Below, in pieces: positions 27,660-36,597 of a stretch of DNA of 64,000 nucleotides. The notes below the pieces were generated by a model. That model was not told the origin of the DNA, searched no databases, and worked only from the letters and a program-made list of their open reading frames with translations. Numbering within the stretch: position 1 is the stretch's first letter; each line of letters starts with the position of its first letter. This stretch comes from Citrobacter arsenatis (GTDB lineage: Bacteria > Pseudomonadota > Gammaproteobacteria > Enterobacterales > Enterobacteriaceae), in assembly GCF_004353845.1 (NCBI RefSeq), contig NZ_CP037864.1, positions 4,774,001 to 4,838,000 on the forward strand. The letters run 5' to 3'. The translations under genes were made by a program, and so were the position numbers.

Positions 27660-28265
27660 TTAGTGGCAACCGCAGCCGCCGCCGTTACCTTTACCACCAC
27701 CGCCGCAGCAGCCTTCACCGCCGTGCTCGTGACCGTGGTCGTGACCGTGGCCACCGCAGCAACCGTCATGACCGTGGTCATGATCGTGATCGTGACCGTG
27801 CGCACCGTGAACATGGCCGTGAGCCAGTTCTTCTTCGGTCGCTTCGCGGATAGCGACAACTTCTACGTTGAATTTCAGGTTCTGGCCAGCCAGCATGTGG
27901 TTACCGTCAACCACTACGTGGTCGTCTTCCACTTCGGTAATTTCTACCGGTACTGGACCCTGGTCAGTTTCAGCCAGGAAACGCATGCCAACCTGCAGTT
28001 CGTCAACGCCCATGAAGACGTCTTTAGGAACGCGCTGCACCAGGTTTTCGTCGTACTGACCATATGCGTCGTTTGCGCCAACAGCAACATCGAATTTGTC
28101 GCCAACTTCATGACCGTCCAGCGCTGTTTCCAGGCCAGAAATCAGGGAACCGTGACCATGCAGGTAGTCCAGCGGTGCACTCACCGGAGACTCATCAACC
28201 AACACACCGTCTTCTGTACGTACCTGATAGGCCAGGCTGACCACCAGGTCCTTTGCTACTTTCAT
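27660..28265 (-). CDS. slyD: SlyD, FKBP prolyl isomerase and nickel chaperone
   Basis: Cytoplasmic FKBP-family isomerase with an inserted chaperone flap, needed for phiX174 lysis protein E and for hydrogenase nickel insertion. It has 201 aa. The FKBP domain (1-69 and 130-150, starting MKVAKDLVVSLAYQVR) surrounds the insert-in-flap domain (70-130). The last about 50 residues form a His/Cys/Gly-rich metal-binding tail with repeated HDHDHGH and CCGG groups, ending GCGCH. Confidence 0.97.
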   Translation of the reverse strand: MKVAKDLVVSLAYQVRTEDGVLVDESPVSAPLDYLHGHGSLISGLETALDGHEVGDKFDVAVGANDAYGQYDENLVQRVPKDVFMGVDELQVGMRFLAETDQGPVPVEITEVEDDHVVVDGNHMLAGQNLKFNVEVVAIREATEEELAHGHVHGAHGHDHDHDHGHDGCCGGHGHDHGHEHGGEGCCGGGGKGNGGGCGCH

Positions 28266-28359
28266 GATATCTCCTGAGCATGGAAAGAATAGTGGCGCAG
28301 ATTGTAGCGGAATTCTGCACCCGTGTACCCTCTAGCTTAAAAAAAGCTGCGCCATATCG

Positions 28360-28560
28360 CTAGTCCGGATGAAAAATCCCGATCACTTGCTCTTCTTTGC
28401 GAACGTGCTCGCGCGCCTCTTTATCTGCTTCCCGCATCTGATGACCGCACTTAACACACTCAACAATATCGATATTATTTTCGCGCCACATCGCCAGCGT
28501 ATCCTGCGCCTGGCAGGACGGACATTTTGCGCCTGCAATAAAACGTTTACGAATTGCCAT
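28360..28560 (-). CDS. yheV: YheV, zinc-ribbon protein
   Basis: 66-aa conserved protein of unknown function (DUF2387). Two CxxC pairs, CPSCQ near residue 13 and CVKCG near residue 36, make a zinc ribbon. It lies 8 bases downstream of kefB, so it belongs to the kefG-kefB-yheV unit. Confidence 0.92.
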   Translation of the reverse strand: MAIRKRFIAGAKCPSCQAQDTLAMWRENNIDIVECVKCGHQMREADKEAREHVRKEEQVIGIFHPD

Positions 28561-28568
28561 GGTTACCT

Positions 28569-30374
28569 CTACTCAAATTCATCCCAGCCATCCAGCTGAC
28601 GCCGCTCTTGTTGCATCTCTCGTTGGAAAATTTCCTCCAGCTCGCGCCGGGCTTCCCTGGCCCGAGAGATTTGTACCGTATCCGTGTGCATGGGGATCAG
28701 TTCCCGCAACATGCGCATATCCAGCCGCCGAAAATGCAACTGAGCGCGCTGAGCCTGGTGTGGATGCATCCCCAACGTAACCAGCGTTTTACGCCCCAAC
28801 TCCAGCGCACTGGAGAACGTTTCGCGGGAAAACTGCGTCACACCGGCCTGTAATAACTCATGCGCCTCTACGCGTCCGCGCGCACGCGCAAGAATATGCA
28901 AATGCGGAAAATACTGTTGGCACAGTTCCACCAGCTTCATGGTGTCTTCAGGCTCATTACAGGTAATAACAATAGACTGTGCCGCCTCTGCACCCGCAGA
29001 ACGCAACAGATCCACCTGCGTGGCATCACCGTAGTAGACCTTATAGCCATATTTGCGCATCAAATTCACCGCGCTAATATCCCGCTCCAGAACGGTAATC
29101 CGCATTTTATTGGCCATCAACAGACGACCAATAACCTGACCAAAGCGCCCAAATCCCACCACAATGACCTGCGGTTTATCATCTTCTACCCAGGGCTTTT
29201 CATCTTCTTCATCCGTGCCGTTAAACTGGCGGGAGAGCCATTTATCAATCAGCTTCATCACCAGCGGCGTAGTCATCATCGACAGCGTGACGGTCACCAG
29301 CAGCAGTGCCATTTGGTCGCCCTGAAACAGCCGTTGCGAGGATGCCGTTGAAAACAGCACGAAAGCGAATTCACCGCCCTGACTCAAAACCCCGGCAAAC
29401 TGCATCCGTTCTGAGCTTCTCATGCCGTTAAGACGCGCCAGCACATACAGCACCAGCATTTTTACAACCACCAGCACTATCACGCTCGCCGCCACCCACA
29501 GAATATGGGTATACAGCACGCCAAGATTGAGCGACATGCCCACGGAGATAAAAAACAGGCCGAGCAGCAGACCTTTAAACGGATCGATTGCCGTTTCCAG
29601 CTCATGTCGGTATTCGCTTTCCGCCAGCAGCACGCCTGCGATAAACGTTCCCAGCGCCATCGACAGCCCCAGCGCATCCATAAATAAAGCCGAACCCAGC
29701 ACCAGCAGCAGCGTGGCGGCGGTGAATACTTCCCGCACGCCAGAATCCGCAATAAAACGGAAAACCGGACGCAGCAAATAGCGCCCGCCAATCAGCATGC
29801 CGGCAAAGGCCAGCACCTTCATGCCCACTTTGATCCAATCAAAATGTTCGTCAGCAGACCCTGCCAGCAGCGGAACCAGCGCCAGCGCGGGGATAACCGC
29901 CAGATCCTGAAACAGCAGCACTGAAAAACCCAGTTGACCGGATTCACTGCGGTTCATGCCTTTTTCGCGCATCAACTGTAGCGCCATAGCGGTCGATGAC
30001 ATCGCCAGACCAATGCCGCCAACCACTGCCGCCTGCCAGGAGAACGCGGTGAGCATTAATAATCCTGCCAGCACCACCGCACTCAGCATTACCTGCGCGG
30101 CACCTACGCCAAAAATTGAACGCCGCAGTTGCCACAGTTTGGCTGGATTAAGTTCCAGCCCAATAATGAACATCAGAAACACCACGCCCAGCTCGGAAAA
30201 GTGCAGGATTTCATCCACATCGCTGATGAACCCTAATCCCCACGGGCCGATGGCGATACCCGCCAGCAAGTAACCCAGTACCGGGCCGATCCCCAGCTTT
30301 GAGGCCAGGGGAACTGCCGCCACCGCCGCGAAGAGGAATAACACTCCCGCCGTCAATAAATCAGAACCTTCCAT
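28569..30374 (-). CDS. kefB: KefB, glutathione-gated potassium efflux system
   Basis: Inner-membrane K+/H+ antiporter gated by glutathione adducts, protecting against electrophiles. It has 601 aa: about 12 transmembrane helices (1-380; Na+/H+ exchanger family), then a cytosolic RCK/TrkA-N domain starting VIVVGFGRFGQVIGR (about residue 400) that binds glutathione. The start overlaps the kefG stop by one base. Confidence 0.97.
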   Translation of the reverse strand: MEGSDLLTAGVLFLFAAVAAVPLASKLGIGPVLGYLLAGIAIGPWGLGFISDVDEILHFSELGVVFLMFIIGLELNPAKLWQLRRSIFGVGAAQVMLSAVVLAGLLMLTAFSWQAAVVGGIGLAMSSTAMALQLMREKGMNRSESGQLGFSVLLFQDLAVIPALALVPLLAGSADEHFDWIKVGMKVLAFAGMLIGGRYLLRPVFRFIADSGVREVFTAATLLLVLGSALFMDALGLSMALGTFIAGVLLAESEYRHELETAIDPFKGLLLGLFFISVGMSLNLGVLYTHILWVAASVIVLVVVKMLVLYVLARLNGMRSSERMQFAGVLSQGGEFAFVLFSTASSQRLFQGDQMALLLVTVTLSMMTTPLVMKLIDKWLSRQFNGTDEEDEKPWVEDDKPQVIVVGFGRFGQVIGRLLMANKMRITVLERDISAVNLMRKYGYKVYYGDATQVDLLRSAGAEAAQSIVITCNEPEDTMKLVELCQQYFPHLHILARARGRVEAHELLQAGVTQFSRETFSSALELGRKTLVTLGMHPHQAQRAQLHFRRLDMRMLRELIPMHTDTVQISRAREARRELEEIFQREMQQERRQLDGWDEFE

Positions 30375-30928
30375 CAGCGGCCTCCCACAGGGATCGGATT
30401 CGCCAGCCAGTCACCATACGCTTTCGCATGGCTGTCCAGCTCCTGCTTCGTTTGCCGCCTGGCCCAGTAGACGACAATAGGGCTCATCCAGTGCATGCGG
30501 CACATACCGGCCGTTAGCTCAAAAGGACGCAGTACATCGCTCATTGGATAACGGTTTAGCGCGTCATAGCGATAGGCGCTTTCCGGTTCTCCGGTAGTGA
30601 TAACGCTCCGCCAATACTTTCCCGCCAGTTGATTCCCTCCGGGGCCGCTGGCAAATCCGCGGCTCAGTACACGGTCAAGCCACTCCTTTAACAGCGCCGG
30701 ACAGCTATAGGTGTAAAGCGGATGCTGAAAAACAATCACATCATGCTCACGCAGCAGCGCCTGCTCATGCGGAATGTCGATAAAAAAATCAGGATAGTGC
30801 GCGTACAGGTCGTGCACGGTAACATTGCTGAGCTGCATGGCCGGTTTAAGCAGAACCCGGTTCGCAACCGAGTCCTGAGATTCCGGATGGGCATACAGCA
30901 GCAAGACTTTCGCTGGCTGGAACATCAT
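30374..30928 (-). CDS. kefG: KefG, ancillary quinone-oxidoreductase-like subunit
   Basis: Flavodoxin-fold protein of 184 aa needed for full KefB activity (NQO1/KefF-like). It shows VLLLYAHPESQDS at the N-terminus, FQHPLYTYSCPALLKEWLDRVL and the GGNQLAGKYW segment. First gene of kefG-kefB-yheV, translation coupled to kefB, divergent from yheS. Confidence 0.95.
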   Translation of the reverse strand: MMFQPAKVLLLYAHPESQDSVANRVLLKPAMQLSNVTVHDLYAHYPDFFIDIPHEQALLREHDVIVFQHPLYTYSCPALLKEWLDRVLSRGFASGPGGNQLAGKYWRSVITTGEPESAYRYDALNRYPMSDVLRPFELTAGMCRMHWMSPIVVYWARRQTKQELDSHAKAYGDWLANPIPVGGR

Positions 30929-31057
30929 CCCCCTCCCGGTTTTGTCTTTTGTCTATTTTCGACGTTTTGGGCTACCATTGCGCCTCGGTGCGGCAAACGG
31001 CCCACACATTACATTATCATAATGATAAATTAACATAGTCTGAACATACGGCGCCTT

Positions 31058-32959
31058 ATGATTGTTTTCTCATCGTTACAAATTCGTCGCGGCGTGCGCG
31101 TCTTGCTGGACAATGCCACGGCCACCATTAATCCAGGGCAGAAAGTTGGTCTGGTGGGTAAAAATGGCTGCGGTAAATCTACCCTGCTGGCATTGCTGAA
31201 AAATGAACTCAGCGCCGACGCCGGAGGATTTACCTACCCGGGAAACTGGCAGCTCGCGTGGGTGAATCAGGAAACGCCGGCGTTGCCACAGCCCGCGCTG
31301 GAGTACGTGATTGACGGCGACCGCGAGTATCGTCAACTGGAAGCGCAGTTGAACGATGCCAACGAACGTAACGATGGACACGCTATTGCCACCGTCCATG
31401 GCAAACTGGATGCCATCGACGCCTGGACCGTGCGCTCACGCGCCGCCAGCCTGCTGCATGGTCTCGGCTTCTCCAACGAACAACTTGAGCGCCCGGTCAG
31501 CGACTTCTCCGGCGGCTGGCGTATGCGTCTCAACCTGGCCCAGGCGCTGATTTGCCGTTCAGACCTGCTGCTGCTCGATGAACCGACCAACCACCTGGAT
31601 CTCGACGCGGTGATCTGGCTGGAAAGATGGCTGAAAAGCTACCAGGGCACGCTGATTTTGATCTCCCACGACCGCGACTTCCTCGACCCGGTGGTGGATA
31701 AAATCATTCATATCGAACAGCAAACCATGTTCGAGTACACCGGCAACTACAGCGCGTTTGAAATCCAGCGTGCGACCCGTCTCGCTCAGCAACAGGCAAT
31801 GTACGAAAGCCAGCAGGAGCGCGTGGCGCATCTGCAAAGCTATATCGATCGTTTCCGCGCTAAAGCAACCAAAGCAAAGCAGGCGCAAAGCCGTATCAAA
31901 ATGCTGGAACGCATGGAGCTGATTGCCCCGGCACACGTGGACAACCCGTTCCACTTCAGTTTCCGCGAGCCGGAAAGCCTGCCGAATCCTCTGCTGAAGA
32001 TGGAAAAGGTCAGCGCTGGCTACGGCGATCGCGTCATTCTCGATTCGATCAAACTGAATCTGGTGCCGGGTTCCCGCATCGGCCTACTCGGTCGCAACGG
32101 CGCGGGTAAATCGACGCTGATTAAGCTGCTGGCCGGCGAACTGGCCCCCATCAGCGGTGAGATTGGCCTGGCGAAAGGCATCAAGCTGGGGTACTTCGCG
32201 CAGCACCAACTGGAGTTTTTACGCGCCGATGAATCACCCATTCAGCATCTGGCACGCATGGCGCCACAGGAGCTGGAGCAGAAACTGCGGGATTACCTCG
32301 GTGGATTCGGCTTCCAGGGCGACAAAGTCAGCGAAGAGACTCGCCGCTTCTCCGGTGGTGAAAAAGCGCGTCTGGTGCTGGCGTTGATCGTCTGGCAGCG
32401 CCCGAACCTGCTGCTGCTCGATGAACCGACCAACCACCTGGACTTGGATATGCGTCAGGCGCTGACCGAAGCGCTGATCGATTTTGAAGGTGCGCTGGTC
32501 GTGGTTTCGCACGACCGCCACCTGATTCGCTCCACTACCGACGACCTCTATCTGGTGCACGACAAGAAAGTCGAGCCGTTTGACGGCGATCTGGAGGATT
32601 ACCAGCAGTGGCTGAGCGATGTGCAAAAGCAGGAAAGCCAGAGCGACGAACCGGCAAAAGAGAGCATTAACAGCGCCCAGGCGCGTAAAGACCAGAAGCG
32701 CCGCGAAGCGGAACTGCGTACCCTGACACAGCCGCTGCGTAAAGAGATTACCCGTCTGGAAAAAGAGATGGAGAAACTGCACGCACAGCTGGCGCAGGCG
32801 GAAGAAAAACTTGGTGACAGCGAACTGTACGACCAAAGTCGCAAAGCTGAACTCACGGCATGTCTGCAGCAGCAGGCTAGTGCGAAATCCGGGCTGGAAG
32901 AGTGCGAGATGGCCTGGCTGGATGCGCAGGAACAGCTCGAACAGATGCTGGCCGACTAA
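31058..32959 (+). CDS. yheS: YheS, ABC-F ATPase
   Basis: Cytosolic ABC-F protein acting on ribosomes, reported to help stalled nascent chains in E. coli. The protein has 633 aa with two ATPase domains: Walker A GKNGCGKST and GRNGAGKST, signatures SGGWRMRL and SGGEKARL, and Walker B LLLLDEPTNHLD twice. A P-site interaction linker lies between them and a charged coiled-coil C-terminus follows. No transmembrane segment. In E. coli yheT follows directly; here the mdcR gene starts 11 bases after the stop. Confidence 0.97.
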   Translation: MIVFSSLQIRRGVRVLLDNATATINPGQKVGLVGKNGCGKSTLLALLKNELSADAGGFTYPGNWQLAWVNQETPALPQPALEYVIDGDREYRQLEAQLNDANERNDGHAIATVHGKLDAIDAWTVRSRAASLLHGLGFSNEQLERPVSDFSGGWRMRLNLAQALICRSDLLLLDEPTNHLDLDAVIWLERWLKSYQGTLILISHDRDFLDPVVDKIIHIEQQTMFEYTGNYSAFEIQRATRLAQQQAMYESQQERVAHLQSYIDRFRAKATKAKQAQSRIKMLERMELIAPAHVDNPFHFSFREPESLPNPLLKMEKVSAGYGDRVILDSIKLNLVPGSRIGLLGRNGAGKSTLIKLLAGELAPISGEIGLAKGIKLGYFAQHQLEFLRADESPIQHLARMAPQELEQKLRDYLGGFGFQGDKVSEETRRFSGGEKARLVLALIVWQRPNLLLLDEPTNHLDLDMRQALTEALIDFEGALVVVSHDRHLIRSTTDDLYLVHDKKVEPFDGDLEDYQQWLSDVQKQESQSDEPAKESINSAQARKDQKRREAELRTLTQPLRKEITRLEKEMEKLHAQLAQAEEKLGDSELYDQSRKAELTACLQQQASAKSGLEECEMAWLDAQEQLEQMLAD

Positions 32960-32969
32960 CTTTGGGAAG

Positions 32970-33908
32970 ATGATGATAAATCAGCTGACGACCAACGATA
33001 TTACCTTCCGCAAGCTGACCATCTTCATGACCTTTATGGAGAAGGGTAACATCGCCCGTACCGCCGAGGCGCTGAACATCAGCGGCGTTAGCGTTCACCG
33101 TGCGTTGCACACGCTGGAAGAGAACGTTCGTTGCCCGCTGTTCGTTCACAAAGGGCGTAATCTTATCGCCCAGCCCGCAGCATGGACGCTGCTGGAGTAC
33201 TGCCAGGAAATCACCCAACTGATGGAGCGCGGGCTGGAAGAGACGCGCAAAACGGCTGGCGTAGGCCAGGGTCGGTTACGCGTGGGTACGCTATACTCGC
33301 TGACGCTGGAGACGGTGCCGCACCTGATTATGGGCATGAAGCTGCGCCGCCCGGACCTGGAGCTGGATCTCACCATGGGCTCCAACGAAGCGCTGCTGAA
33401 AATGCTGGAAGACGGCGTGCTGGACGCCATCCTCATCTCCATTTCTGAAAGTGAAATCGACCGCAACAGCCTCGAAGTGCTGCCCCTGTTCCACGACGAT
33501 ATCTACCTCGCCGCACCGATGTCTGCGACGCTGGACGCCACCAAGAAGGCAGACCTGCGCCACTATCGCAATGAGAAATTTGTGTCGCTGGCGGAAGGGT
33601 TTGCCACCTATGCCGGTTTTCAGGAAGCGTTTCATATCGCCGGGTTTGAGCCTTCAATCGTCACTCGCGTCAATGACATCTTTTCGATGCTCAGTCTGGT
33701 ACAGGCTGGGGTGGGATTCTGTTTGATGCCGGGGCGAATGAAAAAGATGTATGAGAATACCGTGAAGCTGCAAAAGCTTGCTGAGCCCTATCAGATGCAG
33801 CAGCTTATCGCGATCGTCTTTGCCCGTAATCGCGAGCGCGACCCAAGCCTGCTGGCGCTGGCCGCCGAAGGGCGCATGTACGCCAGAACGCTGAACCAGA
33901 ACGCCTGA
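32970..33908 (+). CDS. mdcR: MdcR, LysR-family regulator of malonate catabolism
   Basis: LysR-type regulator of 312 aa: winged HTH at 15-70 (GNIARTAEALNISGVSVHRALHTL split around the turn) and a periplasmic-binding-like effector domain from about 95. The start is at 32970 or the next ATG codon (32973); a GGGAAG sequence lies just before. Its identity rests on being next to the complete mdc operon, with LysR genes called mdcR flanking mdc in Klebsiella. It begins only 11 bases after yheS on the same strand, so it may be partly cotranscribed with it, and it is convergent with mdcH across a BIME. Confidence 0.87.
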   Translation: MMINQLTTNDITFRKLTIFMTFMEKGNIARTAEALNISGVSVHRALHTLEENVRCPLFVHKGRNLIAQPAAWTLLEYCQEITQLMERGLEETRKTAGVGQGRLRVGTLYSLTLETVPHLIMGMKLRRPDLELDLTMGSNEALLKMLEDGVLDAILISISESEIDRNSLEVLPLFHDDIYLAAPMSATLDATKKADLRHYRNEKFVSLAEGFATYAGFQEAFHIAGFEPSIVTRVNDIFSMLSLVQAGVGFCLMPGRMKKMYENTVKLQKLAEPYQMQQLIAIVFARNRERDPSLLALAAEGRMYARTLNQNA

Positions 33909-33910
33909 TC

Positions 33911-33994
33911 GCCGGATGGCGACGCTACGCGTCTTATCCAGCCTACCGTGGGTGCGAGCCGTAGGCCCGATAAGCAAAGCGCCATCGGGCAATC
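33911..33994. repeat. BIME between mdcR and mdcH
   Basis: Two REP units in opposite orientation (GCCGGATGGCGACG...TCTTATCC and GTAGGCCCGATAAGC...GCCATCGGGC) occupying the spacer between the convergent genes. It may block readthrough or protect mRNA ends. Confidence 0.82.
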
Positions 33995-33997
33995 ACA

Positions 33998-34894
33998 TCA
34001 CGCACGCAGGCGCTTCGCCAGGTGCACAGCAACATCCACGCCGCTGCGCTCAAGAGAGATTGACTCCCCTTCCCACGCCGCCTGCCGCGTTAAGCAGGTC
34101 AGAATGCCACCGGGCGGCATTTCAATCGCCAGCCGCGCTTCACGTTCGTTAGCGGAGATAACCGCCTCCTGCCAGCGCACCGTCCGCGCCATATTCATCG
34201 CCAGATCGTCAGCAATACGTTCCGGCTGCCACAGCACGCGCCCAGTGCTGCCGCTCAGGTAAGCGTAGCGCGGACGGGAAAGCGTCACACGGCTAAACGC
34301 CTCAACCAGCTTGTGCGAGGGCTCGGCCAGCAGTTCACAGTGCGACGGCACGCTTACCGCCAGACGAGGCGCTTTACTGGCGCCTTTGGCCATCGCACGT
34401 TTCGCCACATCGGCCATTGCCTCATCGGGCCCGGCAATCACAATCTGCGTTTCTGCATTCAGGTTAGCGATATACGTCCCGCTTCCTGCCACCAGACCTT
34501 CCACCTGAGCGAGCGTCAGCCCCATAATCGCCGTCAGGCCGTAGCCGTGCGGATATGCCTGCTCCATTAAGTCACCGCGTAGTGCCACGAGCGTTAGCGC
34601 GTCGGCAAAATCGAGCGCGCCGGCAACCACCGCCGCCGGGTATGCGCCAATGGAAAGTCCACTGACGATATCGGGCGCCACGCCGCGACGTTCCAGCTCG
34701 CGCCCCCAGGCAACGCCAGCAATCAGCAGAGACAGTTGAACGGCTCGGGTATGATTGAGCGTTTCAGGGGTATCCAGCGTATCAACCTCAGCGCCCAGCA
34801 CGTCACGTGCCTGGGCCAGCTCCGTCCCCGGAAGGTTTTGCAGCATACCTGCGTGCTGCGTCCCCTGCCCCGGGAAGGTAAACAGAATTTTCAT
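33998..34894 (-). CDS. mdcH: MdcH, malonyl-CoA:ACP transacylase of malonate decarboxylase
   Basis: Transfers malonyl from malonyl-CoA to the acyl carrier subunit, priming the decarboxylase cycle. It has 298 aa from MKILFTFPGQGTQHAG; an in-frame extension upstream belongs to mdcG coding sequence. FabD-like fold with GQGTQ, the nucleophile serine in SGLSIGAYPAA (about residue 93) and the histidine in VPSHCELLAE. ATGA overlap with mdcG (4 bases). Last gene of the operon. Confidence 0.95.
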   Translation of the reverse strand: MKILFTFPGQGTQHAGMLQNLPGTELAQARDVLGAEVDTLDTPETLNHTRAVQLSLLIAGVAWGRELERRGVAPDIVSGLSIGAYPAAVVAGALDFADALTLVALRGDLMEQAYPHGYGLTAIMGLTLAQVEGLVAGSGTYIANLNAETQIVIAGPDEAMADVAKRAMAKGASKAPRLAVSVPSHCELLAEPSHKLVEAFSRVTLSRPRYAYLSGSTGRVLWQPERIADDLAMNMARTVRWQEAVISANEREARLAIEMPPGGILTCLTRQAAWEGESISLERSGVDVAVHLAKRLRA

Positions 34895-35511
34895 GACTCC
34901 TCCCTGCCCCACGGATCGCGAACTAACTGCGGCCCCTGTGAGGTTTTTAACAGCGTTTTCCCATCGCGTAGCCATTCATTAAGCGCAAAACCACCACACG
35001 GGGTATCCACCTGGGTATCCGCCCGACACAACCCGCCCGCCAGCTGTTGCAGCCACTTCTCCAGCGCTTCTCGGGAGAGCGGCTGCGGCGCGCGGATAAG
35101 CAAGTCCAAATCGCTTGCCGCGTGGATAACCGGGATCCCGGTCGCCAGCGCATAGCCGGTACTGCCGGTAATGCCCCACGTCCACGGCCACGCCTGCTGC
35201 GCCAATAACAAAGCCACCTGAAGCGGTGGCTGAGAAATAAAGGGCGAGCGCAGCAGCGACAGCGGGTCCACCAGTGATTCCGGCGAGCAGACGCGAACAA
35301 CCGCTTCCGCATTCACCCAACCGGCGGCGCGCTGGTCGCGCTTCATCCCGCGGACGCCCACGGGAATACGCCCCTGCGCATCAACATCACGTCGCACCAC
35401 CACCGGCAGGCCGCTATGCCAGACGGTATCCACCCAGGTTTCCGTGACATCTTCCAGCGCGTCGCGCGCATTCAGCCAGATAAGGTCGTGGGGACGTAAT
35501 GTTGTGCTCAT
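34891..35511 (-). CDS. mdcG: MdcG, phosphoribosyl-dephospho-CoA transferase
   Basis: Attaches the 2'-(5''-phosphoribosyl)-3'-dephospho-CoA prosthetic group to the carrier protein MdcC. It has 206 aa with a nucleotidyltransferase-like ASDLDLLIRAP motif (about residue 134-144). Equivalent to CitX in citrate lyase by role. It begins 3 bases after the mdcF stop and overlaps mdcH. Confidence 0.94.
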   Translation of the reverse strand: MSTTLRPHDLIWLNARDALEDVTETWVDTVWHSGLPVVVRRDVDAQGRIPVGVRGMKRDQRAAGWVNAEAVVRVCSPESLVDPLSLLRSPFISQPPLQVALLLAQQAWPWTWGITGSTGYALATGIPVIHAASDLDLLIRAPQPLSREALEKWLQQLAGGLCRADTQVDTPCGGFALNEWLRDGKTLLKTSQGPQLVRDPWGREES

Positions 35512-35514
35512 GAT

Positions 35515-36474
35515 TTAGATTCCTGAAGTCAGCGAGATAAACAGTGGCAGCGACAGGATACACAGTACGGAGCTCAACAGCAGCACGGCTTCTGCATCCG
35601 GCGACTGCACACCAAAGCGGTTACCGAATACCACGCCGAAGAAGCCAGCGGACAGCGCAATCATCAGGATAGCGGTAATCGCCACGGAACCATGCAGACC
35701 GAAAATCAGTACGATACCCCAGGCAATAGCCGGTTGAATCAGCAGCTTGGCGATGGTCGAGGTAATGACCACGGTATTGATCTGCAGTTTACGTGCAGAG
35801 AGGATCACACCGGTCAGGAACAGCGCCGCCGCGGTTGCAGACAGACCCAGCGGTTTGATCGCCGCCAGCACCAGTTCCGGCATTTTAATGCCAATCGCGG
35901 AGAGGATAACCCCCAGCAGCGGGCCCATTACGATAGGTTTTTTAATCGAGCGCCACATCAGCACCGGCAGCATAGCGAGCGTAGAACCGGAGTTACCGCC
36001 TTCCGCACGCGCTTTCTCACGTTCGAGGATCAGCAGGCAGAATGGCGTCATCAACACCGAACCGCAGGCGATGGAAACGGCAACGGACAGCGAAGTAGAA
36101 GACGTTTCACCCAGCACGCTACCCAGAATCGGCAGGCCCAGCGCGGCGTAGTTTGGCAGCGCGACGGTCAGCGTCAGTACGGCGGCATCCTGTGGGGATT
36201 TTTTGAAGACTTTGGTCGCCATAAAGTAGATAGCGGCATAGGTAATCCACATCGCCAGGGTCAGCACCACAATTAGCGGCGACTGAGCAACGATACCGGC
36301 CCATGGGGTTTGAACCGTGGCGCTAAACAACGCAGCGGGTAAAGCAAAGTCCATCACGAAGATATTGAGCAGGGAGACATTTTTGTTGTCCACCATTTTG
36401 GCCTTCCCGGCCCAGAATCCTAGTAGCATGATGACGAAAATCGGAGCAAGAGCATGAACAATTACGTAAGTCAT
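35515..36474 (-). CDS. mdcF: MdcF, AEC-family malonate transporter
   Basis: Inner-membrane permease of the auxin-efflux-carrier family, 319 aa with about ten hydrophobic helices (opening MTYVIVHALAPIFVIMLLGF). Predicted malonate importer from operon context, as in the Klebsiella mdc cluster. It is preceded by a 123-base spacer with a strong hairpin, unlike the tightly packed other genes. Confidence 0.88.
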   Translation of the reverse strand: MTYVIVHALAPIFVIMLLGFWAGKAKMVDNKNVSLLNIFVMDFALPAALFSATVQTPWAGIVAQSPLIVVLTLAMWITYAAIYFMATKVFKKSPQDAAVLTLTVALPNYAALGLPILGSVLGETSSTSLSVAVSIACGSVLMTPFCLLILEREKARAEGGNSGSTLAMLPVLMWRSIKKPIVMGPLLGVILSAIGIKMPELVLAAIKPLGLSATAAALFLTGVILSARKLQINTVVITSTIAKLLIQPAIAWGIVLIFGLHGSVAITAILMIALSAGFFGVVFGNRFGVQSPDAEAVLLLSSVLCILSLPLFISLTSGI

Positions 36475-36597
36475 ATTTCACCTGTAATGAAAAAAAGTTA
36501 GCACTGGCGCGATGATTATTTTTTTCAGATGCTTCAACCCGCGCGGGTGCAGTTACTGCACCCGCGGAGCCGTACATCCGGCAGGTCTCTTTTTTAC
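36475..36597 (-). promoter_or_regulatory. mdcE-mdcF spacer with an 11-bp hairpin
   Basis: Only large gap inside the mdc operon. A perfect CGCGGGTGCAG/CTGCACCCGCG stem with a 3-base loop stands at 36542-36566, without a following T run on the minus strand. It looks like a processing or stability hairpin rather than a terminator. AGGTGA ribosome site before mdcF. Confidence 0.6.

Noticed and set aside
27663..27830. Repetitive stretch in slyD as a DNA repeat array
   Set aside because: It encodes the His/Gly/Cys-rich metal-binding tail of SlyD; the repetition is at protein level.
32940..33000. Left edge of a mobile island at the yheS end
   Set aside because: No integrase, tRNA end, direct repeat or IS was seen at either border of the mdc/NAD block.
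34891..35511. MdcG read as a toxin-type nucleotidyltransferase because of its DLD motif
   Set aside because: Position between mdcF and mdcH and the overall length match the prosthetic-group transferase of malonate decarboxylase.
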